Positions 17,365 to 25,620 of a DNA stretch of 32,605 nucleotides are shown here, one piece after another. The notes below the pieces were generated by a model. That model was given only the letters and a program-made list of their open reading frames with translations, did not search any database and had not been told where the DNA came from. The position numbers and the translations under genes are program-made. The stretch comes from Streptomyces sp. SolWspMP-5a-2 (GTDB lineage: Bacteria > Actinomycetota > Actinomycetes > Streptomycetales > Streptomycetaceae), in assembly GCF_900091845.1 (NCBI RefSeq), contig NZ_FMCI01000115.1, positions 1 to 32,605 on the forward strand, given 5' to 3'. Position 1 is the first letter of the stretch. Each line of letters starts with the position of its first letter.

Positions 17365-18227
17365 GGATCCCCCAGATCGGAGGCGCGGCATCGCCGTGCC
17401 GCACCCGTGATCGATGCGCGCAGGGGACGCGCGGAGCGACGGACGCGGGCACGCGAGTGCCGCCCGCTCCCGACGCATCCCCCGTGATGCGCCCTTGACA
17501 TATCTCTGATGCATATCCATGGTGCGCAGTGCGAAATCTATTCGAACACACGCCGACAGGTGAGGACAACGGCTCATGACGGAGCCGGGGCGGCCACCGC
17601 GACGTGGTTGCCCTGATTCTCAGCTGCGACCGGTTCGAGCACTTCGATCCGCACCTCTTCAACCGTACGGATCGCGTCCTGGATATACCGGGACGGGCAC
17701 GGAAAACGCCGTTTCCCGCACAGTCCCCACACCTGGCACGGTTTTCCGCGGAGAGCGGCGCACTTGCACGCGCACACGGAAGGACCGGCCAGAGGCTCCC
17801 CGTCGCAGGCCCGGGGCCCGTTCACCGCCGGGCGCCGCCGGGGCCGCGGGCGGCTGCCGCGACCGGCGCGGGGGCTTCCCCGACCGACAGAGAGGCCCAG
17901 TTGACCGGAATTCGGAACTCCAGAAATCCGGCGGTGGGAACCTCACCGTCCGCGCGGTCCCGCCGCGCCGCACGTGATTCCCCACGACCGCTCGCCCCCG
18001 ATCACTCCACAGTTCATGGAATGCCATAAAGAGATTAGAGACAGCCGCGCATTGATCGCCTCGCTTTTTACGGCGAATTAATCGCCGAGGGCGCTCGGTC
18101 CGGGCGGCCGGGGCGTGCGACTCCGCCGAGCACGATCCGGCGGATTCACGACCGCCCCCGCCATGGGGACGGGGTCCACCGGCGCGGCCGTCGCACGGGC
18201 AGGGCCGCGTCCTGGCGCAGGGAACGC
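17365..18227. other. Gene-free region upstream of the SARP gene
   Basis: No credible protein gene is seen here; open frames on both strands lack family resemblance and ribosome sites. The stretch around 17500-17560 is AT-rich for this genome and probably holds the SARP promoter. CGGCGA (18071-18076) and TCGCCG (18082-18087), separated by ATTAA, form a small palindrome that could be an operator or a secondary terminator downstream of the tRNA-like gene. Confidence 0.4.
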
Positions 18228-18264
18228 GTGAGGCCCGTCCGCTTCCGCAGCGGACGGGCCTCAC
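18228..18264 (-). terminator. Strong intrinsic terminator of the tRNA-like gene
   Basis: A perfect 16-bp stem (18228-18243 with 18249-18264) with a 5-base loop begins five bases after the last base of the tRNA-like element on the minus strand. This is the usual layout of a singly transcribed tRNA gene. Confidence 0.8.
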
Positions 18265-18269
18265 CTGAG

Positions 18270-18339
18270 AGCGCCGGGCAGGCCTTGCACCTGCATTTCC
18301 CCGCAGGAAGCGGGGCGTCTTTCCTTGGACCACCGACGC
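18270..18339 (-). tRNA. Noncanonical tRNA-Gly(UCC)-like gene
   Basis: Reading down from 18339, every arm of a cloverleaf is present. The 7-bp acceptor pairs 18339-18333 with 18277-18271 and has one U-G pair. U8 is present. The D-arm (18330-18317) has A14, G18G19 and A21, with a C13-A22 mismatch. A 5-bp anticodon stem closes the loop CTTCCTG (18310-18304), giving anticodon UCC after U33. The variable loop is AAAT; its U48 can pair with A15. The T-arm is 5 bp with loop TGCAAGG (18289-18283). Discriminator U73, G1-C72, C2-G71, G3-C70 and C35C36 match known bacterial glycine identity elements. Oddities are G55 in place of the invariant U55, U37 in place of a purine, and a very short D-loop. CCA is not encoded. 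A terminator follows immediately. The changes suggest a non-ribosomal glycyl-tRNA or a decaying copy. Confidence 0.78.
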
Positions 18340-18379
18340 ACGGACGGACCACGGTGTCGTGGTGACCGGCTCAAGATCT

Positions 18380-18385
18380 ACTATA
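18380..18385 (-). promoter_or_regulatory. Possible -10 box for the tRNA-like gene
   Basis: TATAGT on the minus strand (18385 to 18380) lies 41 bases before the first base of the tRNA-like gene, which would give a leader of about 34 bases for RNase P to remove. No good -35 hexamer is visible 16-18 bases upstream, so the call is weak. Confidence 0.3.
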
Positions 18386-18610
18386 CCCCTTCGTAGACGT
18401 GGTCCGCGCCATCCGCCGCAGCGCCGGGCCCGGACGGCGGGAGCGCCGCACGAGGGGCGACCCCGCGGGCCCGCGATTATGCTCGAACATGGCCGGGGCC
18501 TCCCAGGCCGGTCAGCGACGCTGCGGAACGTCGTCAGCGCTCCACCGCCCCGGTCGGCCGACCCGGGCCCCGCGCGCTGACCGCCGTGTCGTCCAGGATG
18601 TGACCCCGGT

Positions 18611-19846
18611 ATGAACCACGACGGGTCCCGGACCGCGCTCGGCACACGCGGCGGGCTGTTCACCGATCTCGACTTCGACTACGAGGCCCGCACCGCCCTC
18701 GGCGCCGCCGCCTGCGGCACCGGGGACGTCGGACTGGTCCTCGCCACCCTGGAGCGCATCACCGACGGCGACTCCCTGAGCTGGTTCGACGCCTGGACCG
18801 CGACGGCCGCCGGTCTCGCCTCGCGCGGCGAGGACGCCCTGGGGGCGGGCCACCCCGACACCGCGCGCTGGGCCCTGCTGGCGGCCTCCGAGTACTACGG
18901 GAAGGCGCTGGCCTTCATCGACGGGATGGCGGACCAGTCCGTCATGCTGCCGACCTTCCGCGCCCACCGGGCCTGCTGGGAGAAGGTCGTCGACGCCTGG
19001 GCGGGCCGCTGCGTGCGGGTCCCCGTGCCCTACGAGGGCACGACGATGCCCGGCTACCTGCTGCGCCCCGACGCCACCGGCGTGCCGCGCCCCACCCTGG
19101 TGATGATCAACGGCAGCGACGGCTCCCTCCCCGGGCTGCTGGGCTACGGCGCGGTCGAGGCGGTGGGGCGCGGCTGGAACGTCTTCCTCCACGACGGCCC
19201 CGGGCAGCAGTCGCTGCTGTTCGAACAGGGGATACCGTTCCGGCCCGACTGGGAGGCCGTCCTCACCCCCGTCCTGGACACCCTCGTGGCCCGGCCCGAC
19301 GTGGACGCCGACGCGCTCGCCGGGTACGGCATCAGCCAGGGCGGCTACTGGATCACCCGGGCGCTCGCCTTCGAGCACCGGCTGCGCGCGGCGGTCGCCG
19401 ACCCGGGCGTGGTGGACGTCTCCGAGGCGTGGACGTCGCGGCTTCCCGCCCCGCTGCTGACGCTGCTGCGGGAGGGGCGCAGGGAGGAGTTCGACGCGGC
19501 GATGCGGGAGGGGACGGGCCCGGTGGAGGCGCGGGTCCTCGCCTTCCGCGCCAAGCCCTACCGGACCGGCGACCTGTTCGACGTGTTCACCGAGGTGCTC
19601 AGGTACCAGGTGCGGGACGTCGTCGGCGCCGTCGACACCCCGATGCTGGTGCTCGATCCGGCGGACGAGCAGTTCTTCCCGGGGCAGTCGCGCGAGCTGT
19701 TCGGGCTGCTGCCGGGCGAGAAGGCGATCGTCGGGTTCTCCGCGGCCGACGGCGCGAACTTCCACTGCCAGCCGACCGGCCGGCGGCTGACCCACACCGT
19801 CATGCTCGACCACCTCGCCGACCACCTCCCCCGCGCGGCGGTGTGA
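18611..19846 (+). CDS. Alpha/beta hydrolase, FrsA/DUF1100-like
   Basis: This 411-residue hydrolase has an N-terminal helical region of about 130 residues and then an alpha/beta hydrolase core. The nucleophile is Ser242 in GYGISQGG, the acid is probably Asp352 in LDPADEQFF, and the base is probably His385 in GANFHCQ. The family includes C-C bond hydrolases and esterases such as 2,6-dihydropseudooxynicotine hydrolase; the substrate here is unknown. The ATG at 18611 fits the domain start, but its ribosome site is poor, with AGGA about 12 bases away. The membrane protein gene follows after 33 bases and is probably co-transcribed. The tRNA-like gene lies upstream on the opposite strand. Confidence 0.88.
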   Translation: MNHDGSRTALGTRGGLFTDLDFDYEARTALGAAACGTGDVGLVLATLERITDGDSLSWFDAWTATAAGLASRGEDALGAGHPDTARWALLAASEYYGKALAFIDGMADQSVMLPTFRAHRACWEKVVDAWAGRCVRVPVPYEGTTMPGYLLRPDATGVPRPTLVMINGSDGSLPGLLGYGAVEAVGRGWNVFLHDGPGQQSLLFEQGIPFRPDWEAVLTPVLDTLVARPDVDADALAGYGISQGGYWITRALAFEHRLRAAVADPGVVDVSEAWTSRLPAPLLTLLREGRREEFDAAMREGTGPVEARVLAFRAKPYRTGDLFDVFTEVLRYQVRDVVGAVDTPMLVLDPADEQFFPGQSRELFGLLPGEKAIVGFSAADGANFHCQPTGRRLTHTVMLDHLADHLPRAAV

Positions 19847-19879
19847 GGCGCCCGGCGGCACACCGGAAGGGCGCGCGTC

Positions 19880-20464
19880 ATGAAAGCCACCGTGCTGGTG
19901 CTCAGCTTCGTTCCCCTGATCGTGTTCTCGCTGCTCGCCCGGGTCCTCCCGGCGGGCGGCATCGGGATCGCGGCCCTGGTCGCCGCGGTGCTGGCGCTGG
20001 GCGCGCTGCTGGTCGGCCGCCCGATCTGGCCGCCGAAGATCATCAGCGTGCTCTCGCTGGTCCTCTTCGCGGTGCTGGCGGTCCTGGGGTTCACCCTGGG
20101 CCACCAGGACGACTCCCGGCTGGCCACCTGGGGCGGCGCGGGCGTCGGCGTCGTCCTCGGGCTGCTCGTGCTGGCCCTGGTCCCGGTGCTGCCGTTCACC
20201 GAGCAGTTCGCCCGCGAGCAGGTGCCCCGCTCCGCCTGGGACTCCCCGGTCTTCCGCCGGATCAACCGGGTCCTCAGCACCGCCTGGGGGGTCGCCATCG
20301 TCGCCCTCGGCGTCTCCCGGATCCTCGCCGCCTCCCTGGAGCGCTTCCACGCGATCGAGGTGATCTTCGGGCTGATCGTCCCCGTCTGGATCATCGTGCA
20401 GATGGTGCGGTTCACGAAGACCTACCCGGAGCGGGTGACCCGCGGGGAGAGCCGCTCCGGGTGA
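19880..20464 (+). CDS. Six-helix membrane protein of unknown function
   Basis: The 194-residue protein contains six hydrophobic segments at about 3-23, 26-47, 53-74, 84-108, 132-154 and 158-179, joined by short loops. RPIWPPK after the second helix and the acidic-basic stretch EQFAREQVPRSAW between the fourth and fifth are the only notable polar regions. No catalytic or transport motif is recognised. GGAAGG lies before the ATG. It follows the hydrolase gene closely on the same strand, so the two probably work together, perhaps at the membrane. It may belong to an uncharacterised family with an intracellular-septation-like fold; this is a guess. Confidence 0.85.
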   Translation: MKATVLVLSFVPLIVFSLLARVLPAGGIGIAALVAAVLALGALLVGRPIWPPKIISVLSLVLFAVLAVLGFTLGHQDDSRLATWGGAGVGVVLGLLVLALVPVLPFTEQFAREQVPRSAWDSPVFRRINRVLSTAWGVAIVALGVSRILAASLERFHAIEVIFGLIVPVWIIVQMVRFTKTYPERVTRGESRSG

Positions 20465-20578
20465 TCGGCCGGGGCCAGGAAAAAAGTTCCGCCGACCGTG
20501 TCGAGAACCCGTGACCGGCTCCGTCCCCGCTGCGAACGCGGCCAGAATGGGGCCGCACCGGCACCGAGGAGAACCACG

Positions 20579-20986
20579 ATGGCCAAGTACCTGCTGCTCA
20601 AGCACTACCGGGGCGCCCCGGCCTCCGTCAACGACGTCCCCATGGACCGGTGGACCCCCGAGGAGATCTCGGACCACATCCAGTACATGAACGACTTCGC
20701 GGCCCGTCTGGAGAAGACCGGCGAGTTCGTGGACGGGCAGGCGCTCGCCCCCGAGGGGACGTTCGTGCGCTACGACGGCGAGGGGCGCCCGCCGGTCACC
20801 GACGGCCCGTTCGCCGAGACGAAGGACCTCATCGCCGGGTGGATGGTGATCGACGTCGACAGCTACGAGCGCGCCGTCGCGCTGGCCGGGGAACTGTCGG
20901 CCGCGCCGGGGGCGGGCGGGCGGCCGATCCACGAGTGGCTGGAGCTGCGTCCCTTCCTGACCGCCCCGCCCACCATCACCGAGTGA
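20579..20986 (+). CDS. DGPF (YCII-like) domain protein
   Basis: This is a small cytoplasmic protein of 135 residues in the YCII/DGPF family, with the hallmark DGPFAETKDLIAGWMVIDVDSYE at about 80-102. The fold is a ferredoxin-like dimer. The biochemical function of DGPF proteins is not established. The ATG at 20579 is chosen because GAGGAGA lies seven bases upstream and the family begins with the matching MAKYLLLKHY. Its stop codon overlaps the GTG of the next gene as GTGA, a sign of translational coupling. DGPF genes are the usual neighbours of ECF42 sigma factors and are often their regulatory targets. Confidence 0.93.
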   Translation: MAKYLLLKHYRGAPASVNDVPMDRWTPEEISDHIQYMNDFAARLEKTGEFVDGQALAPEGTFVRYDGEGRPPVTDGPFAETKDLIAGWMVIDVDSYERAVALAGELSAAPGAGGRPIHEWLELRPFLTAPPTITE

Positions 20987-22146
20987 CTCCCTCGATGGAC
21001 GAGGCCCTGCTGCGCAGCCTCACCCCGAGCGTCCTGGGCATCCTCGTCCGCCGCGGAGCCGACTTCGCGGCGGCCGAGGACGCCGTCCAGGACGCCCTCG
21101 TCGACGCGGTGCGGGTCTGGCCCGCCGACCCGCCGCGCGACCCGAAGGGCTGGCTCGTCACCGCGGCCTGGCGCCGGTTCCTCGACGCGACCCGGGCGGA
21201 CACCGCCCGGCGCCGCCGCGAGGACCTCGTCGAGGACGAACCGGCGCCGGGGCCCGCGGCGGCCGCGGACGACACCCTGCGCCTGTACTTCCTGTGCGCC
21301 CACCCGTCGCTCACCCCGTCGTCCGCGGTGGCGCTCACGCTGCGCGCGGTCGGCGGCCTCACCACCCGGCAGATCGCCCGCGCCTACCTGGTCCCGGAGG
21401 CGACGATGGCGCAGCGCATCAGCCGCGCCAAGCGCACCGTCTCCGGGGTGCGGTTCGACCGGCCGGGCGATGTCGCCACCGTGCTGCGCGTCCTCTACCT
21501 GGTCTTCAACGAGGGCTACTCGGGCGACGTCGACCTTGCCGCCGAGGCGATCCGGCTCACCCGGCAGCTCGCGGCGTCGGTCGACCATCCCGAGGCGGCG
21601 GGCCTGCTCGCGCTCATGCTGCTGCACCACGCCCGGCGCCCCGCGCGGACCGCGCCCGACGGGAGCCTGGTGCCGCTCGCCGAGCAGGACCGCGCGCGCT
21701 GGGACACCGCGGCGATCGCCGAGGGCGTCGCGATCCTCCAGGCGGCGCTGGCCCGCGACCGGCTGGGCGAGTTCCAGGCGCAGGCCGCCGTGGCGGCGCT
21801 GCACGCGGACGCGCCGACCGCCGCCGAGACGGACTGGGTGCAGATCGTCGAGTGGTACGACGAACTCGTGCGGCTGACCGGCAGCCCGGTGGTGCGGCTC
21901 AACCGCGCGGTGGCCGTCGGGGAGGCCGACGGACCGCGCGCGGGCCTCGCGGCGCTCGCCGCGCTGGACGACGCGCTGCCGCGCCACACCGCGGTCGCGG
22001 CCTACCTGCACGAGCGCGACGGGGACCTCGCGGCGGCGGCCCGGCTGTACACGGAGGCCGCGGCACGGGCCACCGACACCGCGGAACGCGACCACCTGAC
22101 CCGCCAGGCGGCCCGCCTCAACTCCCGGGAGGGGTGCGCGGGTTAG
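20983..22146 (+). CDS. ECF42-type sigma factor with C-terminal TPR-like extension
   Basis: This extracytoplasmic-function sigma factor has 387 residues from the overlapping GTG, or 383 from the ATG at 20995; neither start has a clear ribosome site. Sigma region 2 lies at about 15-75 (AAEDAVQDALVDAVRVWP...GWLVTAAWRRFLD). Region 4 lies at about 105-150 (SAVALTLRAVGGLTTRQIARAYLVPEATMAQRISRAKR). A helical extension of over 200 residues follows, with FNEGYSG at its start, typical of the ECF42 group. There is no anti-sigma gene nearby; the extension is thought to control activity in this group. It is translationally coupled to the DGPF gene. Its stop is six bases from the convergent MarR stop. It may be a general stress module rather than part of the polyketide pathway. 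Confidence 0.92.
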   Translation: MTPSMDEALLRSLTPSVLGILVRRGADFAAAEDAVQDALVDAVRVWPADPPRDPKGWLVTAAWRRFLDATRADTARRRREDLVEDEPAPGPAAAADDTLRLYFLCAHPSLTPSSAVALTLRAVGGLTTRQIARAYLVPEATMAQRISRAKRTVSGVRFDRPGDVATVLRVLYLVFNEGYSGDVDLAAEAIRLTRQLAASVDHPEAAGLLALMLLHHARRPARTAPDGSLVPLAEQDRARWDTAAIAEGVAILQAALARDRLGEFQAQAAVAALHADAPTAAETDWVQIVEWYDELVRLTGSPVVRLNRAVAVGEADGPRAGLAALAALDDALPRHTAVAAYLHERDGDLAAAARLYTEAAARATDTAERDHLTRQAARLNSREGCAG

Positions 22147-22152
22147 GCCCTG

Positions 22153-22653
22153 TCACTCGTCCCGGTAGACGTCCGTGACGCGCTGGATCACCGCGGCGGC
22201 CACGCTCAGCTGTTCCTGGGTGAAGCCGTGCAGGGCGCCGGTGAGCCAGAGTTGACCGGTCGCCTCGGCGCGGGCCACAACGTCTCGGCCATTCTGCGTG
22301 ATGGTGATCCGGCGCACCCGGTGGTCGTCGCCGGGCTCCTTGACGGTGGTGACGAGCCCCGCCTCCTCCAACCCTCGTGCCTGGCGCGTGACATGGGACG
22401 CCTGGACCAGCAGCACCTCGGCGAGGTCCCCCATCCGGTACGGGGAGGGGGCCGCCGCCAGGGCCCGCAGCAGGGCGAGCGACGAGCGGTCGATGGGCAC
22501 GCCCGCCTGGGCGCGCAGCCGCGCGTGGGTGCGGGCGCTGGCCACGACCAGCGCGAGGTCGGCGAGCGATCGGTACAGCTCAGCCGTGGAGGGGGCGGCG
22601 GGTCCTGGGCGCGGGCCGGGCAAAGGGGAAGTCACGTCCCGATGATGGCTCAC
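22153..22653 (-). CDS. MarR-family regulator
   Basis: This 166-residue winged-helix regulator carries the MarR recognition region YRMGDLAEVLLVQASHVTRQARGLEEAGLVTTVKEPGDDHRVRRITITQNGRDVV (about 72-126). The start is GTG at 22653, preceded by GGGGGAG four bases away. It diverges from the ferredoxin-P450 operon across a 201-bp promoter region, so it probably controls that operon and itself. The inducer is unknown. It converges with the sigma factor gene on its other side. Confidence 0.92.
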   Translation of the reverse strand: MSHHRDVTSPLPGPRPGPAAPSTAELYRSLADLALVVASARTHARLRAQAGVPIDRSSLALLRALAAAPSPYRMGDLAEVLLVQASHVTRQARGLEEAGLVTTVKEPGDDHRVRRITITQNGRDVVARAEATGQLWLTGALHGFTQEQLSVAAAVIQRVTDVYRDE

Positions 22654-22854
22654 TCAACTCCCCCGGCGCAGCGGGGCCGTTGCGCCCCTCCGTCCGCCGC
22701 CGCTCCCGGGTCGCCGGTCGCGGCTCGACGATGACCAAAAAAGTTGCTAGGTACACACATCCCTCTTCCGCGCCGTGTCACCGCGGTGCTACGTTCCGTC
22801 GCGTTGGATTGCTTTTGTTAAGTAACTCAGATGCTCGGGCGAGGAGTGACATCC

Positions 22855-23046
22855 ATGCGCGTATCCGTGGAGACCGACAAGTGCTGCGGGGCCGGCCAGT
22901 GCGTACTGGTCGCGCCGGAGGTGTTCGACCAGCGGGACGAGGACGGCGTGGTGATCGTCCTCGACGAGGCCCCGCCCGCGGAGGTGCACGCGTCCGTCAC
23001 GGAGGCCGCGCAGCTCTGCCCGGCGGCGGCCATCGCGCTGTCCTGA
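22855..23046 (+). CDS. 3Fe-4S ferredoxin, electron donor for the adjacent P450
   Basis: This 63-residue ferredoxin of the type that serves CYP105-like P450s begins with MRVSVETDKCCGAGQC and ends with LCPAAAI. Cys10, Cys16 and Cys55 are the expected ligands of a [3Fe-4S] cluster. The additional Cys11 sits where a small hydrophobic residue is common and is unusual. GAGGAG eight bases before the ATG fixes the start. The P450 gene begins 43 bases downstream on the same strand, so the two form an operon. A ferredoxin reductase is not in the window. Confidence 0.93.
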   Translation: MRVSVETDKCCGAGQCVLVAPEVFDQRDEDGVVIVLDEAPPAEVHASVTEAAQLCPAAAIALS

Positions 23047-23089
23047 CCCCGCCCCGGCACCCCTCCCCCACCCCGCTGGAAGGACGCAG

Positions 23090-24304
23090 ATGACCCAGAC
23101 CTCCGCCGCAGCCCCCGCCTGGACCACCCGACGCGCGACGGGCTGCCCCTTCGACCCGCCGCCCGCCCGCTCCGGTCTGCTCGGGCGGGAACCGATCTCC
23201 CGGGTGACGCTGTGGAACGGCGGCACGGCGTGGCTCGTCGCCCGCCACGCCGACCAGGTCGCGCTGTTGCGGGACGAGCGGGTCAGCGCCGACAACCGGC
23301 GCCCCTCCTACCCGAGCCTGAGCGCCGCCTCGGAGGCCACCCGCGCCCACAACCGGGCCTTCATCACCATGGACGAACCCGAACACAACGAGCAGCGGCG
23401 CAAGTTCACCGGCGACTTCACCATCAAGCGCATGGAGGCGCTGCGCCCGCGGATCCAGGAGATCATCGACGAACTCCTGGACGCCATGGAGGAGTCGGGC
23501 CCGCCGGCCGACCTGGTCACCTCGTTCGCGCTGCCGCTGCCGTCCCTGGTCATCTGCGAACTCCTCGGCGTCCCCTACGAGGACCACGCGTTCTTCCAGC
23601 GGGCCAGCGCGTACCTGGTCGACACCCGCAGCACCGTGGAGGATGCGCTGACCGCCTCCACCGAACTGGTCGAGTACCTCGGTGACCTCGTCGAACGCAA
23701 GGTGTCCGCACCCGGCGACGACCTCCTCAGCCGTCTGGCCACCGGGTACCTGGCCACCGGCCTGAGCACCCGGGAGGAGTGCGCCAACGAGGCGCGGCTG
23801 CTGCTGGTCGCCGGGCACGAGACGACCGCCAACATGATCGCGCTGGGCACCTGCGCGCTCCTCCAGCACCCCGAGCAGCTCGCCGCCGTCCGGGACGGGG
23901 ACCCGCGGCTGGTCGCCGGGGCCGTCGAGGAGCTTCTCCGCTACCTGACCATCACCCACATGGGACGGCGCCGGGTCGCGCTCGCCGACATCGAGATCGG
24001 CGGCACGACCATCAGGGCCGGGGACGCGGTGATCTGCGCGGGCGACCTCGCCAACCGCGACCCCGAGGTCTTCGAGGACCCGGACGAGCTGCGCGTCGAC
24101 CGGCAGGCCCGGCGGCATCTGGCCTTCGGCTCGGGCCCGCACCAGTGCCTCGGACAGAACCTGGCGCGCGTCGAACTCCAGCTCGCCTACCCGGCGTTGC
24201 TGCGGCGCTTCCCGGGGCTGCGCCTGGACCGCCCGCTGACGGAGATCCCCTTCCGCACGGACATGGCCGTGTACGGGGTCCACGAACTGCCCGTCACCTG
24301 GTGA
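23090..24304 (+). CDS. Cytochrome P450 (CYP105-like)
   Basis: This is a 404-residue bacterial class I P450, a soluble monooxygenase that inserts one oxygen atom using electrons from ferredoxin. The oxygen-binding I-helix motif AGHETT lies at 241-246, the ExxR motif at 281-284, and the heme loop FGSGPHQC at 347-354 with heme ligand Cys353. The opening TGCPFDPPP and overall pattern fit CYP105, a family known for both xenobiotic oxidation and late steps of natural-product pathways. GGAAGG precedes the ATG. With the ferredoxin upstream and the divergent MarR regulator it forms a compact, probably inducible unit. It may tailor the cluster product or act in detoxification. Confidence 0.95.
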   Translation: MTQTSAAAPAWTTRRATGCPFDPPPARSGLLGREPISRVTLWNGGTAWLVARHADQVALLRDERVSADNRRPSYPSLSAASEATRAHNRAFITMDEPEHNEQRRKFTGDFTIKRMEALRPRIQEIIDELLDAMEESGPPADLVTSFALPLPSLVICELLGVPYEDHAFFQRASAYLVDTRSTVEDALTASTELVEYLGDLVERKVSAPGDDLLSRLATGYLATGLSTREECANEARLLLVAGHETTANMIALGTCALLQHPEQLAAVRDGDPRLVAGAVEELLRYLTITHMGRRRVALADIEIGGTTIRAGDAVICAGDLANRDPEVFEDPDELRVDRQARRHLAFGSGPHQCLGQNLARVELQLAYPALLRRFPGLRLDRPLTEIPFRTDMAVYGVHELPVTW

Positions 24305-24320
24305 CGCCGGCCGTCTGATC

Positions 24321-24356
24321 GGCGGGGGCACTCCGGTCCGCCGGGGTGCCCCCGCC
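24321..24356. terminator. Terminator after the P450 gene
   Basis: A 16-bp stem (24321-24336 with 24341-24356), one pair of which is a T-G wobble, encloses loop TCCG. It lies 16 bases after the P450 stop codon between convergent genes and probably works in both directions. Confidence 0.8.
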
Positions 24357-24437
24357 CCGGTGCCGGGCGGCCCTCTCCCACTCCAGCTCGTCTCCCCGGC
24401 CCAGCCGGAACGCCCGGAGGGGCGGGTGCAACAGAGT

Positions 24438-24464
24438 GCCCGGTGACGGCCCCCGTCACCGGGC
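24438..24464 (-). terminator. Terminator after the membrane-anchored helical-repeat gene
   Basis: A perfect 12-bp stem (24438-24449 with 24453-24464) with a 3-base loop begins nine bases beyond the stop codon at 24474, reading on the minus strand. Confidence 0.75.
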
Positions 24465-24473
24465 CGGGTGGTC

Positions 24474-25595
24474 TCAGGCGGGCGGGGTGCCGTGCGTCGC
24501 CCGTGCCGCGACCACCGTGGCGTCGCGGACCTGGCAGTAGTACCCGGCCCGGTCGACGCGGTAGCGCCACGGAAGCGCGTTCACATGGCCGTCGACCAGC
24601 CTGAACTGTTCGAGCGCCGCCTCCTCGCGGCCCTGGAGCGACAGGTAGAACGCCAGCAGGTGGCGCAGCTCCGGCAGCCGCGGGTGGGCCGGGTCGGCGG
24701 CGGCCGCGTCGACGAGGGCGGCGTCGACCCGCGCGATCATCTCGGGCGTGCTGTCGGCCTCGGTGTCCGCGGACTCGTCGTGCTCGAAGTGGGCGATCAG
24801 CGGGAACGCCGTGAGCAGGCTCCCCGGCGGCGCCTGGGCCGCCGCCCGTTCGGCGAAGGCCGTGGCCAGCCGCTCCGAGCCGCTCCACTTCGCGCACCAG
24901 TACTGGAGCGCCGCGAAGTGCGCCTCGAAGTGGTGCGGGGCGCGGGCGGTGATCTCCGACCAGAGCTTGTCCATCGCGGAGTTGGGGTAGCCGAGCCCGA
25001 GGGCGATCCAGGTCTCCGCGATGTACGGCGTGGGGTCGTCGGGGTGGAGCGCGGCGGCGCGGGCGACCTGCTCGCGGGCGGTGCGCAGGGTGCGGTGGAA
25101 CCCCTCGAACTGCTCGCCCGTCGTGTACGTGGCGCGCCGGGCGCCGCGGATCTCCCAGGCGAGGCCGACGGTGCTGCGCGCGCGGACCAGCGCCGCGTCC
25201 GGGTCGTCGGCGCGTTCGGCCTCCCAGGCGAGCAGCCAGTCGTCCTCCCGCACGGCCAACTGGCTCAGCGCGTAGGAGAAGGCGGCCCGTCCCTCCCAGT
25301 CGCGGCCGATCGCGGCGAGCAGGTCGGCGGCGGGCCGCCAGTCGTCGGCGCGCACCGCGTCGAGCGCGGCCCGCCAGTCGTCGGGGAGCGGCCCCGCGTA
25401 GGCGGTGTCCTGCCGGTCGGACGGCAACAGGCCGGGCGCGGCGGCGGCTTGGGCGGCCCCGACGCCGTCGTCGGCGTCGTCATCGTCGTCGGGGCTGGGG
25501 GAGAAGAACTCCTTGAGGAAGACACCGGCGAGCCAGAGCCCGAACAGCAGGACGGGGACGGCCAGGATGCCGAGGATCCACAGCAGGATGGTCAT
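24474..25595 (-). CDS. Membrane-anchored helical-repeat (TPR-like) protein, function unknown
   Basis: This 373-residue protein starts with a single hydrophobic helix (ILLWILGILAVPVLLFGLWLAGVFL, 3-27), then a very acidic segment rich in Asp (38-44). A helical region follows with Trp- and Ala-rich repeats such as DDWRAALDAVRADDWRPAADLL. The spacing resembles tetratricopeptide repeats. It is probably anchored in the cytoplasmic membrane and acts as a protein-interaction scaffold. No enzyme motif is seen. The ATG is at 25595; GAGAACGGAAAACC upstream offers only a weak ribosome site. The M48-type protease gene lies upstream on the same strand, so the two may act together in envelope quality control, which is inference. 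Confidence 0.8.
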   Translation of the reverse strand: MTILLWILGILAVPVLLFGLWLAGVFLKEFFSPSPDDDDDADDGVGAAQAAAAPGLLPSDRQDTAYAGPLPDDWRAALDAVRADDWRPAADLLAAIGRDWEGRAAFSYALSQLAVREDDWLLAWEAERADDPDAALVRARSTVGLAWEIRGARRATYTTGEQFEGFHRTLRTAREQVARAAALHPDDPTPYIAETWIALGLGYPNSAMDKLWSEITARAPHHFEAHFAALQYWCAKWSGSERLATAFAERAAAQAPPGSLLTAFPLIAHFEHDESADTEADSTPEMIARVDAALVDAAAADPAHPRLPELRHLLAFYLSLQGREEAALEQFRLVDGHVNALPWRYRVDRAGYYCQVRDATVVAARATHGTPPA

Positions 25596-25620
25596 GAGGG
25601 GCGGGGTTTTCCGTTCTCGT

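Noticed and set aside
18263..18296. A short leader peptide (MQVQGLPGALR) before the terminator, suggesting a translational attenuator
   Set aside because: The peptide lies within the T-arm and acceptor of the tRNA-like fold, and no gene follows the terminator within several hundred bases. The cloverleaf explains the structure better.
18299..18323. A plus-strand hairpin with a T-rich tail, like an intrinsic terminator
   Set aside because: No plus-strand gene lies upstream, and the stem is the anticodon arm of the minus-strand tRNA-like element.
17659..18663. A 334-codon minus-strand open frame in the central gap
   Set aside because: It runs through the tRNA-like gene and terminator, is Arg/Pro-rich, and has no ribosome site or family resemblance.
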